Shown here in pieces: positions 9,633 to 18,854 of a stretch of 64,000 bases of DNA. Each line of letters begins with the position of its first letter. Position 1 is the stretch's first letter. The notes beneath the pieces are model-generated. The model was not told the DNA's origin and searched no databases. It saw nothing but the letters and a program-made list of their open reading frames with translations. The position numbers and the translations under genes were made by a program. The stretch is from Symsagittifera roscoffensis (lineage: Eukaryota > Xenacoelomorpha > Acoela > Convolutidae), in contig NC_087068.1 of the NCBI RefSeq assembly GCF_963678635.1, positions 55,398,467 through 55,462,466 of the forward strand, given 5' to 3'.

Positions 9633-10795
9633 CGCCCCTTGAAACATCCAGTAAACTAACAACAGCACAAGGATCAACATTAGTAAACTATGGAAAAATT
9701 CAATTATTTCTTCTCCCCACAAGAACAATAGAACAAAATAAAATTTTAAATAAACCATTTAAACAAATATTCCATATCACTGATATTAAACACAATATCA
9801 TTGGAATACCATTTATCTCTAAATATATACCAACAATCAACATTTTGAATAGTAAAATACTAATCAAAGATAAATACACAAAAACAAAAGACACATCCCT
9901 AACATTTTTTCAAAGATTAAATAAACAACCACCATTCTTTTCAAAATTTTATCCGATATATAATCAACAAAGAAAACACCTGAAACCACTATCAGGAAAC
10001 ATATATAATTTTTCAATAAAACAAGTTCACCAATATGATAAAAAACAAAACAAACAACAACTCTATATGTCAGATTTTGAATTCAAACCTATCCATAAGT
10101 TTTTCAAAATCACAATTTCATCCATAAAATATTTGAAAAACTCGAATTCAGATATTATTTCTCTACATGTATACAACAATACACCCTATCAAGTAACATT
10201 ACCTTTAGGACTTTTAGGCTATTGCGAAACCAACGCTACGATATCACCAATACATGAAAAAGCATACCGCGTAAATAATATACTCCAATTATTAGATATT
10301 TGTCAATCTACAATTCTTAATGAAGAATTATCCATAAATAATATAATAAGTAATGAAAAAAGAAATACAGATTATTTCACAAAAACTCCATATTTCAAAC
10401 CTACATTCAACATAAGTAACTACACAGAGACTCAACAGAAGTTTTTAACAATGTTTAACTTTCAACATTCACAAATAACACAAGACGAATTTGAAAAATT
10501 AGCCAAACAGCTAATAAAATATTCATCAGTCTATGCAACATCTAAATTTGATGTTGGAAAAATCAGTTCATCACTACATCTCCCATTAAAACCTGACGCA
10601 GTTTTCAAAAAACAAAGAGCAAGTAAAGTACCAATTCATTTACACGATAAAGTGAACAGATTACTTGATATTTTAGAACAATACAATATAATCTCACCGG
10701 TAAACAAAGAAGAACAACCAAACGGTAACACATTTATCAACCCTGTTATCATCCTAGCAAAAGGAGAATCATTAAAAAAAAGTTCTAGACGCTAG
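9608..10795 (+). pseudogene. pol: Pol part 1: rest of protease, linker and N-terminal RT
   Basis: Open in the -1 frame relative to gag with a 25-nt overlap and no early ATG. It starts within the protease fold (KLTTAQGSTLVNYGKIQLF; later HNIIGIPFI). It continues through a long linker into the RT fingers region, with KFDVGKISSSLHLPL and KVPIHLHDKVNRLLDILEQ typical of the start of Ty3/gypsy RT. The frame ends at a TAG (10793-10795) just after an A8 run at about 10774-10781. RT continues in a different frame, open from 10776, so a one-base length change in the A-run broke the gene or is a sequencing error. Confidence 0.8.
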
Positions 10796-11885
10796 ATACC
10801 TTAATTCACTAATAGACGAATCAAAATGCAATTGGCCTATTGAACCAATACAAGTTATTTTAACAAAAATAAACGGAAAATACTTTACAACCGCAGATAT
10901 GAATAGTGCATATAATCAAATGCCACTAGATGAACAATCGCGACGCTTAACACAATTTGTTATTGGAAATCAGCAATATGAATTCAACCGCCTATTCTAT
11001 GGAATATCCATAGGAACAGCAGCATTTTCAGCTTTTATGAGCAAAATTTTTAGACCACTAATACTCAAGAAAAACGCAATCACTTATTTACACGATGTTT
11101 TTATGCAATCACAGACAAAAGAAGAAATGTTTAAAGTTTTAGAACATTATCACAAAATACTTCAGAACGAAAATCTGAAGGCCGCCCCCGATAAATCACA
11201 CTTCTTTTTAACACGAGTTAAATTCTTAGGACATAATATAGAAAGAAAAACAATCACCCCATTAAAATGACGCATTGATGCTATTCAAAAACTCCAACCA
11301 CCAACAAACAAAAAGAAAATCCAAGAATTCCTTGGAATGTTAAATTTTTTAAGTAAATATGTCTATAAAATGCAATTATACCTAAGACCATTTTATAATA
11401 TACTTAGACAAAAAAATAATTTTGAATGGAACACAGAACATCAAGCACGATTTGAAGAAATTAAAAAACTCCTAACTGAACAAATTTCGAATACAATTCC
11501 AGATCCAAATCAACCATTCTATGCAATGTGCGATGCTTCGAATTTTGGCATCGGCGCAGCATTATTACAATCACACAATGGCACAAACAAAATGAATCTT
11601 ATATCAGCAAATTCTCGATTATTCACTCAAGCAGAGCTACGACTCTCAACTGTAATGAAAGAGTGTACAGCTATAATATATACACTAACAGAATATGAAT
11701 TTCTGATACTTGGATCAAAACATCCAACAGTTTTTTTCACAGATCACAAACCAATCATTTTTTTCTTTACACAAAAATCTAATCCAAATCACCGAGTTTA
11801 TAGATTTCAATTAATTCTAATGAAATTCCCAAACTTACATATAGTTTGGACAGCAGCAAAAATCTTGCATTACCAGACACATTAA
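10776..11885 (+). pseudogene. pol: Pol part 2: RT core with YLHD motif, and RNase H
   Basis: First ATG at 10899, but RT signatures precede it. The palm motif FTTADMNSAYNQMPL keeps its Asp; FNRLFYGISIGTAAF follows. The catalytic box reads YLHD where active enzymes have YxDD, one G-to-C change in the codon at about 11092-11094, so polymerase activity is probably lost. An in-frame TGA at 11268-11270 interrupts the RT connection. Beyond it, KKKIQEFLGMLNFLSKY and RNase H follow: CDASNFGIGAALLQ (Asp), MKECTAIIY (Glu), FFTDHKPI (Asp). The frame ends at 11885 after an A5 run; the last RNase H Asp (LPDTLSR) lies in the next frame. Confidence 0.85.
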
Positions 11886-14104
11886 GTCGAAATACACCAC
11901 CTGAATTACTTACGCGTAAAACTACAGTTGAAATACCCAAAAATATAAAATTCTACCTTGCAGAAAACGAAACATCACCCCGACTAGAATGCAAATATGC
12001 AGTAAAAACTGACGTTGAACAATCACAGATAAACAATCTACAACACTTCCCACTCAATTTAGATTGCCAAAATAATCACTACGAAGTTGATCTACTTGGA
12101 ACATCAACTTTCAAACCAATTCCATACTCACAATGGATAAAAAATAACACCCAACAAAAAAGAGTAAAACAACACTCGCATAAAAAAGACCTTCTTCCAT
12201 TAATTGAAAAAGAAAACCTAACTGATAAAATAAATTTATCAGGACCACAAACAAACGATTCAAAATACACAATAAATCAAGTATTTGACCTCCATGACCC
12301 ACTTGATACAATTCCTTTATCTAAATTAGAAATAGAAAACATTTTTCTCCCCCCCACAATTAAAATTACAATTAATACTTTGAAACAATATCAAAATCTT
12401 GACCCAGTAATTAGACAACTAAAATCATGGCACAAATATAAAACTAAACCCGTCAAGGCAGATACAACTATTTTAGGAAATAAAACACTCCTCCGATATT
12501 TTCGAAAATTCAATAATACAACAATTAACGAAAACACAGACCTTCTAGAATACAAATTAATTGAATCTACAGTTCCCTGTCTCCCTCTAAGTATGATTCT
12601 TATAGCTTTTAATATTTCACATACACAAAACATTAAAGGACACTCTGGATCAGAGAAAACATATTCAAATTTCATACAAAACTTTTATTTTCCAAATGCA
12701 CCAATTTGGATAAAAGTACTATGCAATGATTGTATAGTATGTCAGCTAAATAAACCTTATCCAAATCAAAAACAAATAGCACAAAAACAAGATTTTAAAG
12801 GACAAAGTTTGTACTTTAACCACCGTGTTTCATTTGATACAAAAGGACCAATTTCACCCTCATCCGAAGGAAACTCCTACATTATGGTAATTGTTGACGC
12901 GTTTACACATTATGTAGCACTTAACCCAGTACCACATTATGCTTACACAACACTATATGAACACTGGATAGCTAAATTCGGACTACCAGAAATTCTAGTT
13001 ACAGATAACGGTACAGAATTCATAAATAACGAAATCATCACATTATGTCATTTATATAACATCAAACACAAACCACGTACATCTCATGCACCTTGGACAA
13101 ACGGCTTAGTCGAAGGTATGAACCGTTCACTACAAGAATATCTTAGATGTATCATCAATGGAAATGATACAAGATATACCGAATGGTCAGCAGATGTAAA
13201 ACTATTTCCCTTAGCATATAATTCACAAATCACGACAACTCTAGGAATGTCACCATATGAAATGGTTTTTAATCAAAAGCCACGCAAACCGATTATGTTT
13301 ACAGCAAACTCTCATAAAAATGCACAAAGTTATTGTCAACCGAATACAGAATCAATTTGTTACAACTTACCTTTACATACACACGATGAAGATCATTTTC
13401 ATCACCCACAAATTCTTAAATTAGCCTCCGGTACACACACCGAATGGATTTTAAACAGAGATAAAAAACACAATGAAATTTACCAAAAAGTAACAAAAAA
13501 GTTGTTACAAAGACAAAACATTAATGAACAAATAAATTCACGCTTTACACCAGCCTCCGATTTAAAAATTGGAACATTTGTTTTAATACCCAATTTTAAC
13601 ACTCAAAAAGGAATCTCTAAAAAACTACAACCCCTTCGTAAAGGACCATACCAAATAATTGCGAAACCCACTGATGTCACATATAAAATTACCGACTCAG
13701 ACAAAAAAGAAATTGTTCAACACCGAAACAACCTATTACCTTATTACCCAAAAGAGTACGCACTACGCGAACTAACTCAATTATATTCTTTCACAGGTTT
13801 AAAAGTTATTCAAAATTATCCACATACGGAAAATAAAACAAAGGAACAACATGACATTCACCTCGAAAACCAAAATAAAAAATCAACTACAACAAAAAAC
13901 AATACAAAAAAGCTAGATCAAAATACACCACAAAAAGAAAGAAAAAATAGAAAAATGATAGAAAAAATAATACCTCAAGAACAAATCGACAAATCAGAAC
14001 ATAGAGAATCATCACGACTTAGAAATCAACCACGTAAAAACTATAAAACATTCATTCCACAATCTAAAATATTAAAGAAAGTCGAATTTCAAAAACAGCT
14101 TTAA
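11846..14104 (+). CDS. pol: Pol part 3: integrase with GPY motif
   Basis: 752 codons open. The beginning completes RNase H (NLALPDTLSRN), then the integrase zinc-binding HHCC (ISHTQNIKGH; CNDCIVC) and a complete DDE core: VSFDTKGPI, ILVTDNGTEF, and NGLVEGMNRSLQ, with normal spacing between the last two. LQPLRKGPYQI is the GPY/F motif that follows integrase in many Ty3/gypsy elements. No chromodomain is seen. The last 110 residues are a Lys/Asn/Gln-rich tail. The catalytic triad appears intact although upstream pol is broken. Integrase joins element cDNA to host DNA; it would need to be cleaved from a Gag-Pol precursor. Confidence 0.9.
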   Translation: MDSSKNLALPDTLSRNTPPELLTRKTTVEIPKNIKFYLAENETSPRLECKYAVKTDVEQSQINNLQHFPLNLDCQNNHYEVDLLGTSTFKPIPYSQWIKNNTQQKRVKQHSHKKDLLPLIEKENLTDKINLSGPQTNDSKYTINQVFDLHDPLDTIPLSKLEIENIFLPPTIKITINTLKQYQNLDPVIRQLKSWHKYKTKPVKADTTILGNKTLLRYFRKFNNTTINENTDLLEYKLIESTVPCLPLSMILIAFNISHTQNIKGHSGSEKTYSNFIQNFYFPNAPIWIKVLCNDCIVCQLNKPYPNQKQIAQKQDFKGQSLYFNHRVSFDTKGPISPSSEGNSYIMVIVDAFTHYVALNPVPHYAYTTLYEHWIAKFGLPEILVTDNGTEFINNEIITLCHLYNIKHKPRTSHAPWTNGLVEGMNRSLQEYLRCIINGNDTRYTEWSADVKLFPLAYNSQITTTLGMSPYEMVFNQKPRKPIMFTANSHKNAQSYCQPNTESICYNLPLHTHDEDHFHHPQILKLASGTHTEWILNRDKKHNEIYQKVTKKLLQRQNINEQINSRFTPASDLKIGTFVLIPNFNTQKGISKKLQPLRKGPYQIIAKPTDVTYKITDSDKKEIVQHRNNLLPYYPKEYALRELTQLYSFTGLKVIQNYPHTENKTKEQHDIHLENQNKKSTTTKNNTKKLDQNTPQKERKNRKMIEKIIPQEQIDKSEHRESSRLRNQPRKNYKTFIPQSKILKKVEFQKQL

Positions 14105-14697
14105 ATTTATCTTTAATAATTTTTGCACCTCTGAAATATTTTGAACTTTCATTTTTCAAAATAACATGCTGACAAATACGCAATGATTCTAGTTCATAAT
14201 TAGCCAATAGGATTCATCCAATCCGTCACCTTCTCTAACTCTAACACAGATCAACTAGACGAACGATATTAAACTCCAGGCATTTCTATAACTATAACTT
14301 TGCGACCTCCAGGTCAAAAATAAGCAAACCATTCCAACTTGACAACTAAAATAAATATCACCATAGTATCATAACCCTCCCTTATCTAATAAACCAAAGA
14401 TCAACAATATTTCCCCAACTCAGACCTCAAATACCCCCCAAACAAATATGTTAAATTAGCCTAAAGTAAAAGAACGACCATTTTACCTAGCCTAAAGTAT
14501 CAAAAACTCAAAAATACCCCAGATCACTTGACAAATAAAAATAAAGAAAAAGAAGACCTCCCGATCACCATAAAATTCGCCCCCAACAATTTTTCACAAA
14601 ACTCAACCCACTTGTCAAAAAACCAATAAATAATTCGACCACACTTGAAAATTGCCTCAAACAGCAAAAAATATTCGATCGAGAAGCCATTTCTTAA
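14105..14697 (+). other. Non-coding spacer between pol and the 3' genes
   Basis: About 590 bp, A- and C-rich, with stops in all frames and no motif. This is where a splice acceptor for a subgenomic 3' gene message would be expected; no single acceptor stands out. Confidence 0.5.
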
Positions 14698-14928
14698 ATG
14701 CTCTTCTCTCGACCAGTTACCATAATTCTAAACATTCTCGCAAACTTTTTCACAATATTTAAACCTTTCATCATATTTCTTTTTGATACCTTTGAATCTT
14801 TTATAATAATCTTAATCATTTTTTGCAATATTTTTTTAATTTTCTATTCCATATTTGAACTATACCTCCAGCTTTCAAAAGCTATTGACTATATCCACAG
14901 GTACGATTCACAAAACTTATCTAAATGA
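14698..14928 (+). CDS. Small hydrophobic membrane protein 1
   Basis: 76 residues with two hydrophobic segments: a first stretch (about 8-29), then FIIILIIFCNIFLIFYSIFE (35-54); the tail is polar. T-rich bases make this segment differ from the A-rich neighbours. The stop overlaps the ATG of the next ORF as ATGA. No family recognised. A small membrane protein placed before an envelope-like gene recalls viroporins, but only hydropathy supports that. Confidence 0.5.
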   Translation: MLFSRPVTIILNILANFFTIFKPFIIFLFDTFESFIIILIIFCNIFLIFYSIFELYLQLSKAIDYIHRYDSQNLSK

Positions 14929-15113
14929 TACGAACCATTTTTAGTAGAACAGATATTTTTTTACTATTTGTAATTTTTATAACATTTCTATCATCCCTCA
15001 TCTTGACAATATGCAAATGTATAAAGAAAGCAATTATCACATTCGCCCTAGCAACAATCCTCCTAATACTTTTTCTAGAAGAATACTACAATAAACATAA
15101 ATTTTTTCACTAA
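14925..15113 (+). CDS. Small hydrophobic membrane protein 2
   Basis: 62 residues: a membrane segment at about 12-31 (DIFLLFVIFITFLSSLILTI), a CKCIKK turn, a second at 36-51 (ITFALATILLILFLEE), then a short basic tail. It starts in an ATGA overlap with the previous ORF and ends just after a T6 run (15102-15107). The long ATG-less frame at 15079-16254 overlaps its end in the +1 frame, so it could be the membrane-anchored start of that protein, separated by one base. Function unknown. Confidence 0.5.
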   Translation: MIRTIFSRTDIFLLFVIFITFLSSLILTICKCIKKAIITFALATILLILFLEEYYNKHKFFH

Positions 15114-16254
15114 AAGAATAGATCAAAAACCATCAAAAATTGCTAACCAACAATCACACAGTCAGTCTTCACCGACATCATCCCAGGAAAACCCGACACC
15201 ACCTTCAACTACCCAAAACCCCCAAACATCTACACGAATTTCTTTTCAAGATAACCCATATACCTTTGAAGAACGACACGCTCGCTTATCAGAACTACTA
15301 GAACCAGTTCAACGACAAGCACCTCTAAGCGAACCAACATATAACTTATACCCAACACTACCACAAGAATTAAGTAGAATACGAAATCCTAGTCAAAACC
15401 AAAATACAGTCGAAATAAATAGACAAATTATACATCCTCGACGAAACAGAAATTTTCAAACTCCCCGAGTTCATTTTGATATACCTCAATCCCCATCACA
15501 AAGTACTCCAGAAAATCCCATTGGTATATTACCAGAAACCCCTACACTTCTTTCACAACGTAGCACCTCAAGCCTACCATCAGATTACTTAGGTTCAACA
15601 CCAACATCTGAACAAATACGTGAAAATCCCTTTAACCCTACAAACCAAACATCACGACTACCATACTGGACAACACATTCATTCACACAAGGTGAACCAA
15701 ATTTAATCAATGATCCAATAGATATTTCTACGGATACAACAACATCCTCATCACTACCAGAAACATTATCACTACCATCAACACCATCAATAAGCCAGAT
15801 TTCACCACCACCTTTTAACTTAAAATTCCCAAATAACCTCGACGCTAGATATCGAGAACAATCATCAACAAATATTCCTTTAAGACAAGACTGGAATACA
15901 TTCACAGCACCTCCACCATTATTTGGACAACACCTAGAAAGTAACCGACTCCACAACTGGGCACTAAATAGACTACAATATAGACAAGACATTCACGAAG
16001 ACATTCGTGCTCATAACATCCAAATACTCCAACAGAATAGTCTACAATTAAAATTTGAAATCACGGTTAAATTAAACAACATTACTCAACATCCCTATCC
16101 ATTAAATCCACCAAATATAACAGCTCAATCCCTACCACCACCATTTATAACAACTGAAGTAATATACAAATACGACAGATATACCAAAAAGACAATTGGT
16201 TACATCACATTTTATAACCCATACTCAGGATTGTCATACACATGTATATTCTAA
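15079..16254 (+). CDS. Long open frame without ATG between the membrane ORFs and the envelope-like gene
   Basis: Open for 391 codons from after the TAG at 15076-15078 to TAA at 16252-16254 with no ATG, so a start-codon-based gene finder would miss it. The first two thirds are Ser/Pro/Thr/Gln-rich and probably disordered (SQSSPTSSQENPTPPSTT). The last 120 residues look folded (LQLKFEITVKLNNITQHPYP and TTEVIYKYDRYTKKTIGYI). Such length without a stop in AT-rich DNA, and the same A/C-rich sense strand as the neighbouring genes, argue for real coding. It overlaps the preceding hydrophobic ORF by 35 bases and the envelope-like ATG by 13. No family recognised. Confidence 0.6.
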   Translation, partial: KNTTININFFTKRIDQKPSKIANQQSHSQSSPTSSQENPTPPSTTQNPQTSTRISFQDNPYTFEERHARLSELLEPVQRQAPLSEPTYNLYPTLPQELSRIRNPSQNQNTVEINRQIIHPRRNRNFQTPRVHFDIPQSPSQSTPENPIGILPETPTLLSQRSTSSLPSDYLGSTPTSEQIRENPFNPTNQTSRLPYWTTHSFTQGEPNLINDPIDISTDTTTSSSLPETLSLPSTPSISQISPPPFNLKFPNNLDARYREQSSTNIPLRQDWNTFTAPPPLFGQHLESNRLHNWALNRLQYRQDIHEDIRAHNIQILQQNSLQLKFEITVKLNNITQHPYPLNPPNITAQSLPPPFITTEVIYKYDRYTKKTIGYITFYNPYSGLSYTCIF

Positions 16255-18854
16255 AAATTTTAATTTTTCTCCAACTCCTTTTTCTAATAACCTCAAATGA
16301 AAACATAAACCCTTCCCCCCGCACAGGACCCCAAGATTTATTAGTAACACACTACGATTGTGAAGAAAACGAACAAAAAACATTACACAAATATGCAATA
16401 AATCAAGTATCACAATGCGAAACAGAACCACAAGCTATAGAAACAACAAATGTAATAGCGACACTTTATTCAAAAGCCCGAGCAACAACAGTTAAAGGAT
16501 ATAAATTCACAGCGACATTTTCCGAAAAGAAAGTACATTGTTCACAAGTCTCAAATGGAAATAAAAACCGACTTGACCACGAATCATTCTACCAAAGTAA
16601 TATCGAACGACTTCTACATCTCAATCCCGAAGATTGTAAAAACGAGTTACTAAGACTCAATATCACAAGAAATAAAAACACTGATAGAAAATTAGTATAT
16701 TTCCAAGTTTTTGCAGATTCTGTACATCAAGCAGAACTTGAAAGATATCAAGGACATATAAAATTAGATGAAAAATACCCATACAACGGCGCACACGGAA
16801 GATTAACTTATGATATACACGATAAACACTGGATACCACACATTGGTATAAATGACCCATCAAACTGCAAAGCAGACACAAAAAATAAAGGATATCAAGA
16901 AATCATGTTTTTTGATTGGAAAATACAACTCGAAAAAATACAACTCACACGCGATTTATCAGACAACACAATGATCTATCAAGGAATTAGATTACCTTGT
17001 AAAAACGACCAAGGCTATTGTGACCCTACAACACGAACACAAGCAACAATTGTTTGGTTCCCTGAAGACACATGTACAACATTTCAAGTAGCAAAAATAC
17101 ACGCTCGTATGATAAAATTTCACGAAAAATATTTCATACAATCAATTCCATATGAACAAGTCCATACATCACGAAGACAAAGTTCTAATTTTAGAAACAT
17201 ACACAATATAGAAAATAAATTGACACGTTTTCAAATATATCAAGAAACAGAACTTGCATGTAAATACAGAAATCCACTTCACAAAACACAATACTCCGAG
17301 ATATTAGTTGAATACGAAAAAGGATTCGACAAGACCACTGGAAAAGTAAAAATCGACCCATACGCCACAAGTCACCCTATAAACGAAGGAACATCATATA
17401 TACCAGTTGATTTTCAAAAAAGTAAAAATCAACCTGGTGGACATCTAAAGCCCCATGACACTAGAAGCACACGTTTACAAGAACTACCACTAATGAATAG
17501 TACATATTTCGGTAACATCCACTATGATATTCACCTAGATATGAAATTAGACTACACAATTAGCCGAATTTTTCAAGAAATGTCACTATCTGAATTAGAA
17601 ACACTTCACCAGCTATGCGAATTAGAAAGGACACAAATCCTACAATCACTTGCATTAGCAGTATTAAAAATATCCTACGCAGGATATTTATTATCAGGCA
17701 ATAGATCAAATTTTTTAGATTATGAAGGAAACATTTTATGGTTTTATACCTGTACCAAAAAAGTATCACCACTATATGTTTTTGAAGATAAACGATGCTA
17801 TAAAAGAATCCCTATCTTTTATAAGAATAAAGTACACTTCGTTGACACACTTTCAAGACGAACCTATTTCTGGGATACCGCAGTCCCATGTGGATCAGAA
17901 AATAGCCACAATGTAGTTCAACTGAACCCTGATGAAGATAAATATTATCTTCTTACTCCATATCCCACATTAATGCAATCACTCAAAAAATTTTCACCTG
18001 AAAGCATTAGAGCTATTGTTCGAAACCCAAATATTGACTTACAATCAATTGGAATATATTCAAAATCCGATATACAAAATCACATTAGAACACAACAATT
18101 CCAAGAATTATTAACACAAATGGACACGATACAAAGACAATCAATTGACCAAAACTTACGCAAACTTGCCGAAACAGCAGGATTTGCAGATATTTATACA
18201 CAAGACTATAGCGGATATTTTAAAGACATTAAAGACTATATATATCTAAACGGTGAAAAATACCGACCACAAGATATTTCACCAAAAAATATTTTTAGCT
18301 TTGTTACACTAAAAAATGAAATTCTCGATTTTCTAGGATGGCCCTACTACATCTTAGAAAAATTGACTATTTTATACGCAATGTTTAACTTTATAGGATT
18401 TCTTTTTTCGCTTTTAAAAGGAATCTATAATACATGCGCTATACACACACAAGTAAATAGACAAGCAAGTGTAGCACGCATACTATTTGCAGGATTTTTT
18501 GGAATTTTTTCATCATCAATAAACAAAATTCTTTTAGACGCACAATTAAAAGAATACAACACAAAAATAGCAACAAGACAGAACACATACGACGAAGAAC
18601 ATAACAATGTAGAAATAACGCCTACAGCACCACAGTTACCACCCCTACCACATAACCATCCATTATCCCTAGTCCCACGAAATTTTCGAAATTTAGCAAT
18701 AACACATAATCCAAATTTTAGACCAACCATAAGTCCCATTCAACATATAATGACACACCATTCACTAGATGAAAATACATATGAACAAATCATAGAACAA
18801 CCCCATACCACCGCTTTTCAGTCTCAAAATAATAGTTTTTTTAGCCCACGATGA
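16242..18854 (+). CDS. env: Envelope-like transmembrane glycoprotein (870 aa)
   Basis: Intact ORF starting with a signal peptide (MYILKILIFLQLLFLITSN). A long, Cys-containing ectodomain with NxS/T sites runs to about residue 695. Two hydrophobic segments follow: a likely membrane anchor at about 700-728 (KLTILYAMFNFIGFLFSLLK) and a second at 742-763. The last 100 residues are a Pro-rich tail with PTAPQLPPLP at about 792, matching the PTAP late-domain motif that recruits ESCRT in retroviruses. Location after pol and this topology are those of an envelope fusion protein. No fusion peptide, furin site or family signature is certain, so relationship to known viral glycoproteins is open. It overlaps the ORF before by 13 bases and the next by ATGA. 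Confidence 0.75.
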   Translation: MYILKILIFLQLLFLITSNENINPSPRTGPQDLLVTHYDCEENEQKTLHKYAINQVSQCETEPQAIETTNVIATLYSKARATTVKGYKFTATFSEKKVHCSQVSNGNKNRLDHESFYQSNIERLLHLNPEDCKNELLRLNITRNKNTDRKLVYFQVFADSVHQAELERYQGHIKLDEKYPYNGAHGRLTYDIHDKHWIPHIGINDPSNCKADTKNKGYQEIMFFDWKIQLEKIQLTRDLSDNTMIYQGIRLPCKNDQGYCDPTTRTQATIVWFPEDTCTTFQVAKIHARMIKFHEKYFIQSIPYEQVHTSRRQSSNFRNIHNIENKLTRFQIYQETELACKYRNPLHKTQYSEILVEYEKGFDKTTGKVKIDPYATSHPINEGTSYIPVDFQKSKNQPGGHLKPHDTRSTRLQELPLMNSTYFGNIHYDIHLDMKLDYTISRIFQEMSLSELETLHQLCELERTQILQSLALAVLKISYAGYLLSGNRSNFLDYEGNILWFYTCTKKVSPLYVFEDKRCYKRIPIFYKNKVHFVDTLSRRTYFWDTAVPCGSENSHNVVQLNPDEDKYYLLTPYPTLMQSLKKFSPESIRAIVRNPNIDLQSIGIYSKSDIQNHIRTQQFQELLTQMDTIQRQSIDQNLRKLAETAGFADIYTQDYSGYFKDIKDYIYLNGEKYRPQDISPKNIFSFVTLKNEILDFLGWPYYILEKLTILYAMFNFIGFLFSLLKGIYNTCAIHTQVNRQASVARILFAGFFGIFSSSINKILLDAQLKEYNTKIATRQNTYDEEHNNVEITPTAPQLPPLPHNHPLSLVPRNFRNLAITHNPNFRPTISPIQHIMTHHSLDENTYEQIIEQPHTTAFQSQNNSFFSPR

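Noticed and set aside
13600-14104. Chromodomain after the integrase
   Set aside because: After the GPY motif only a Lys/Asn/Gln-rich tail is seen; no chromodomain aromatic cage pattern.
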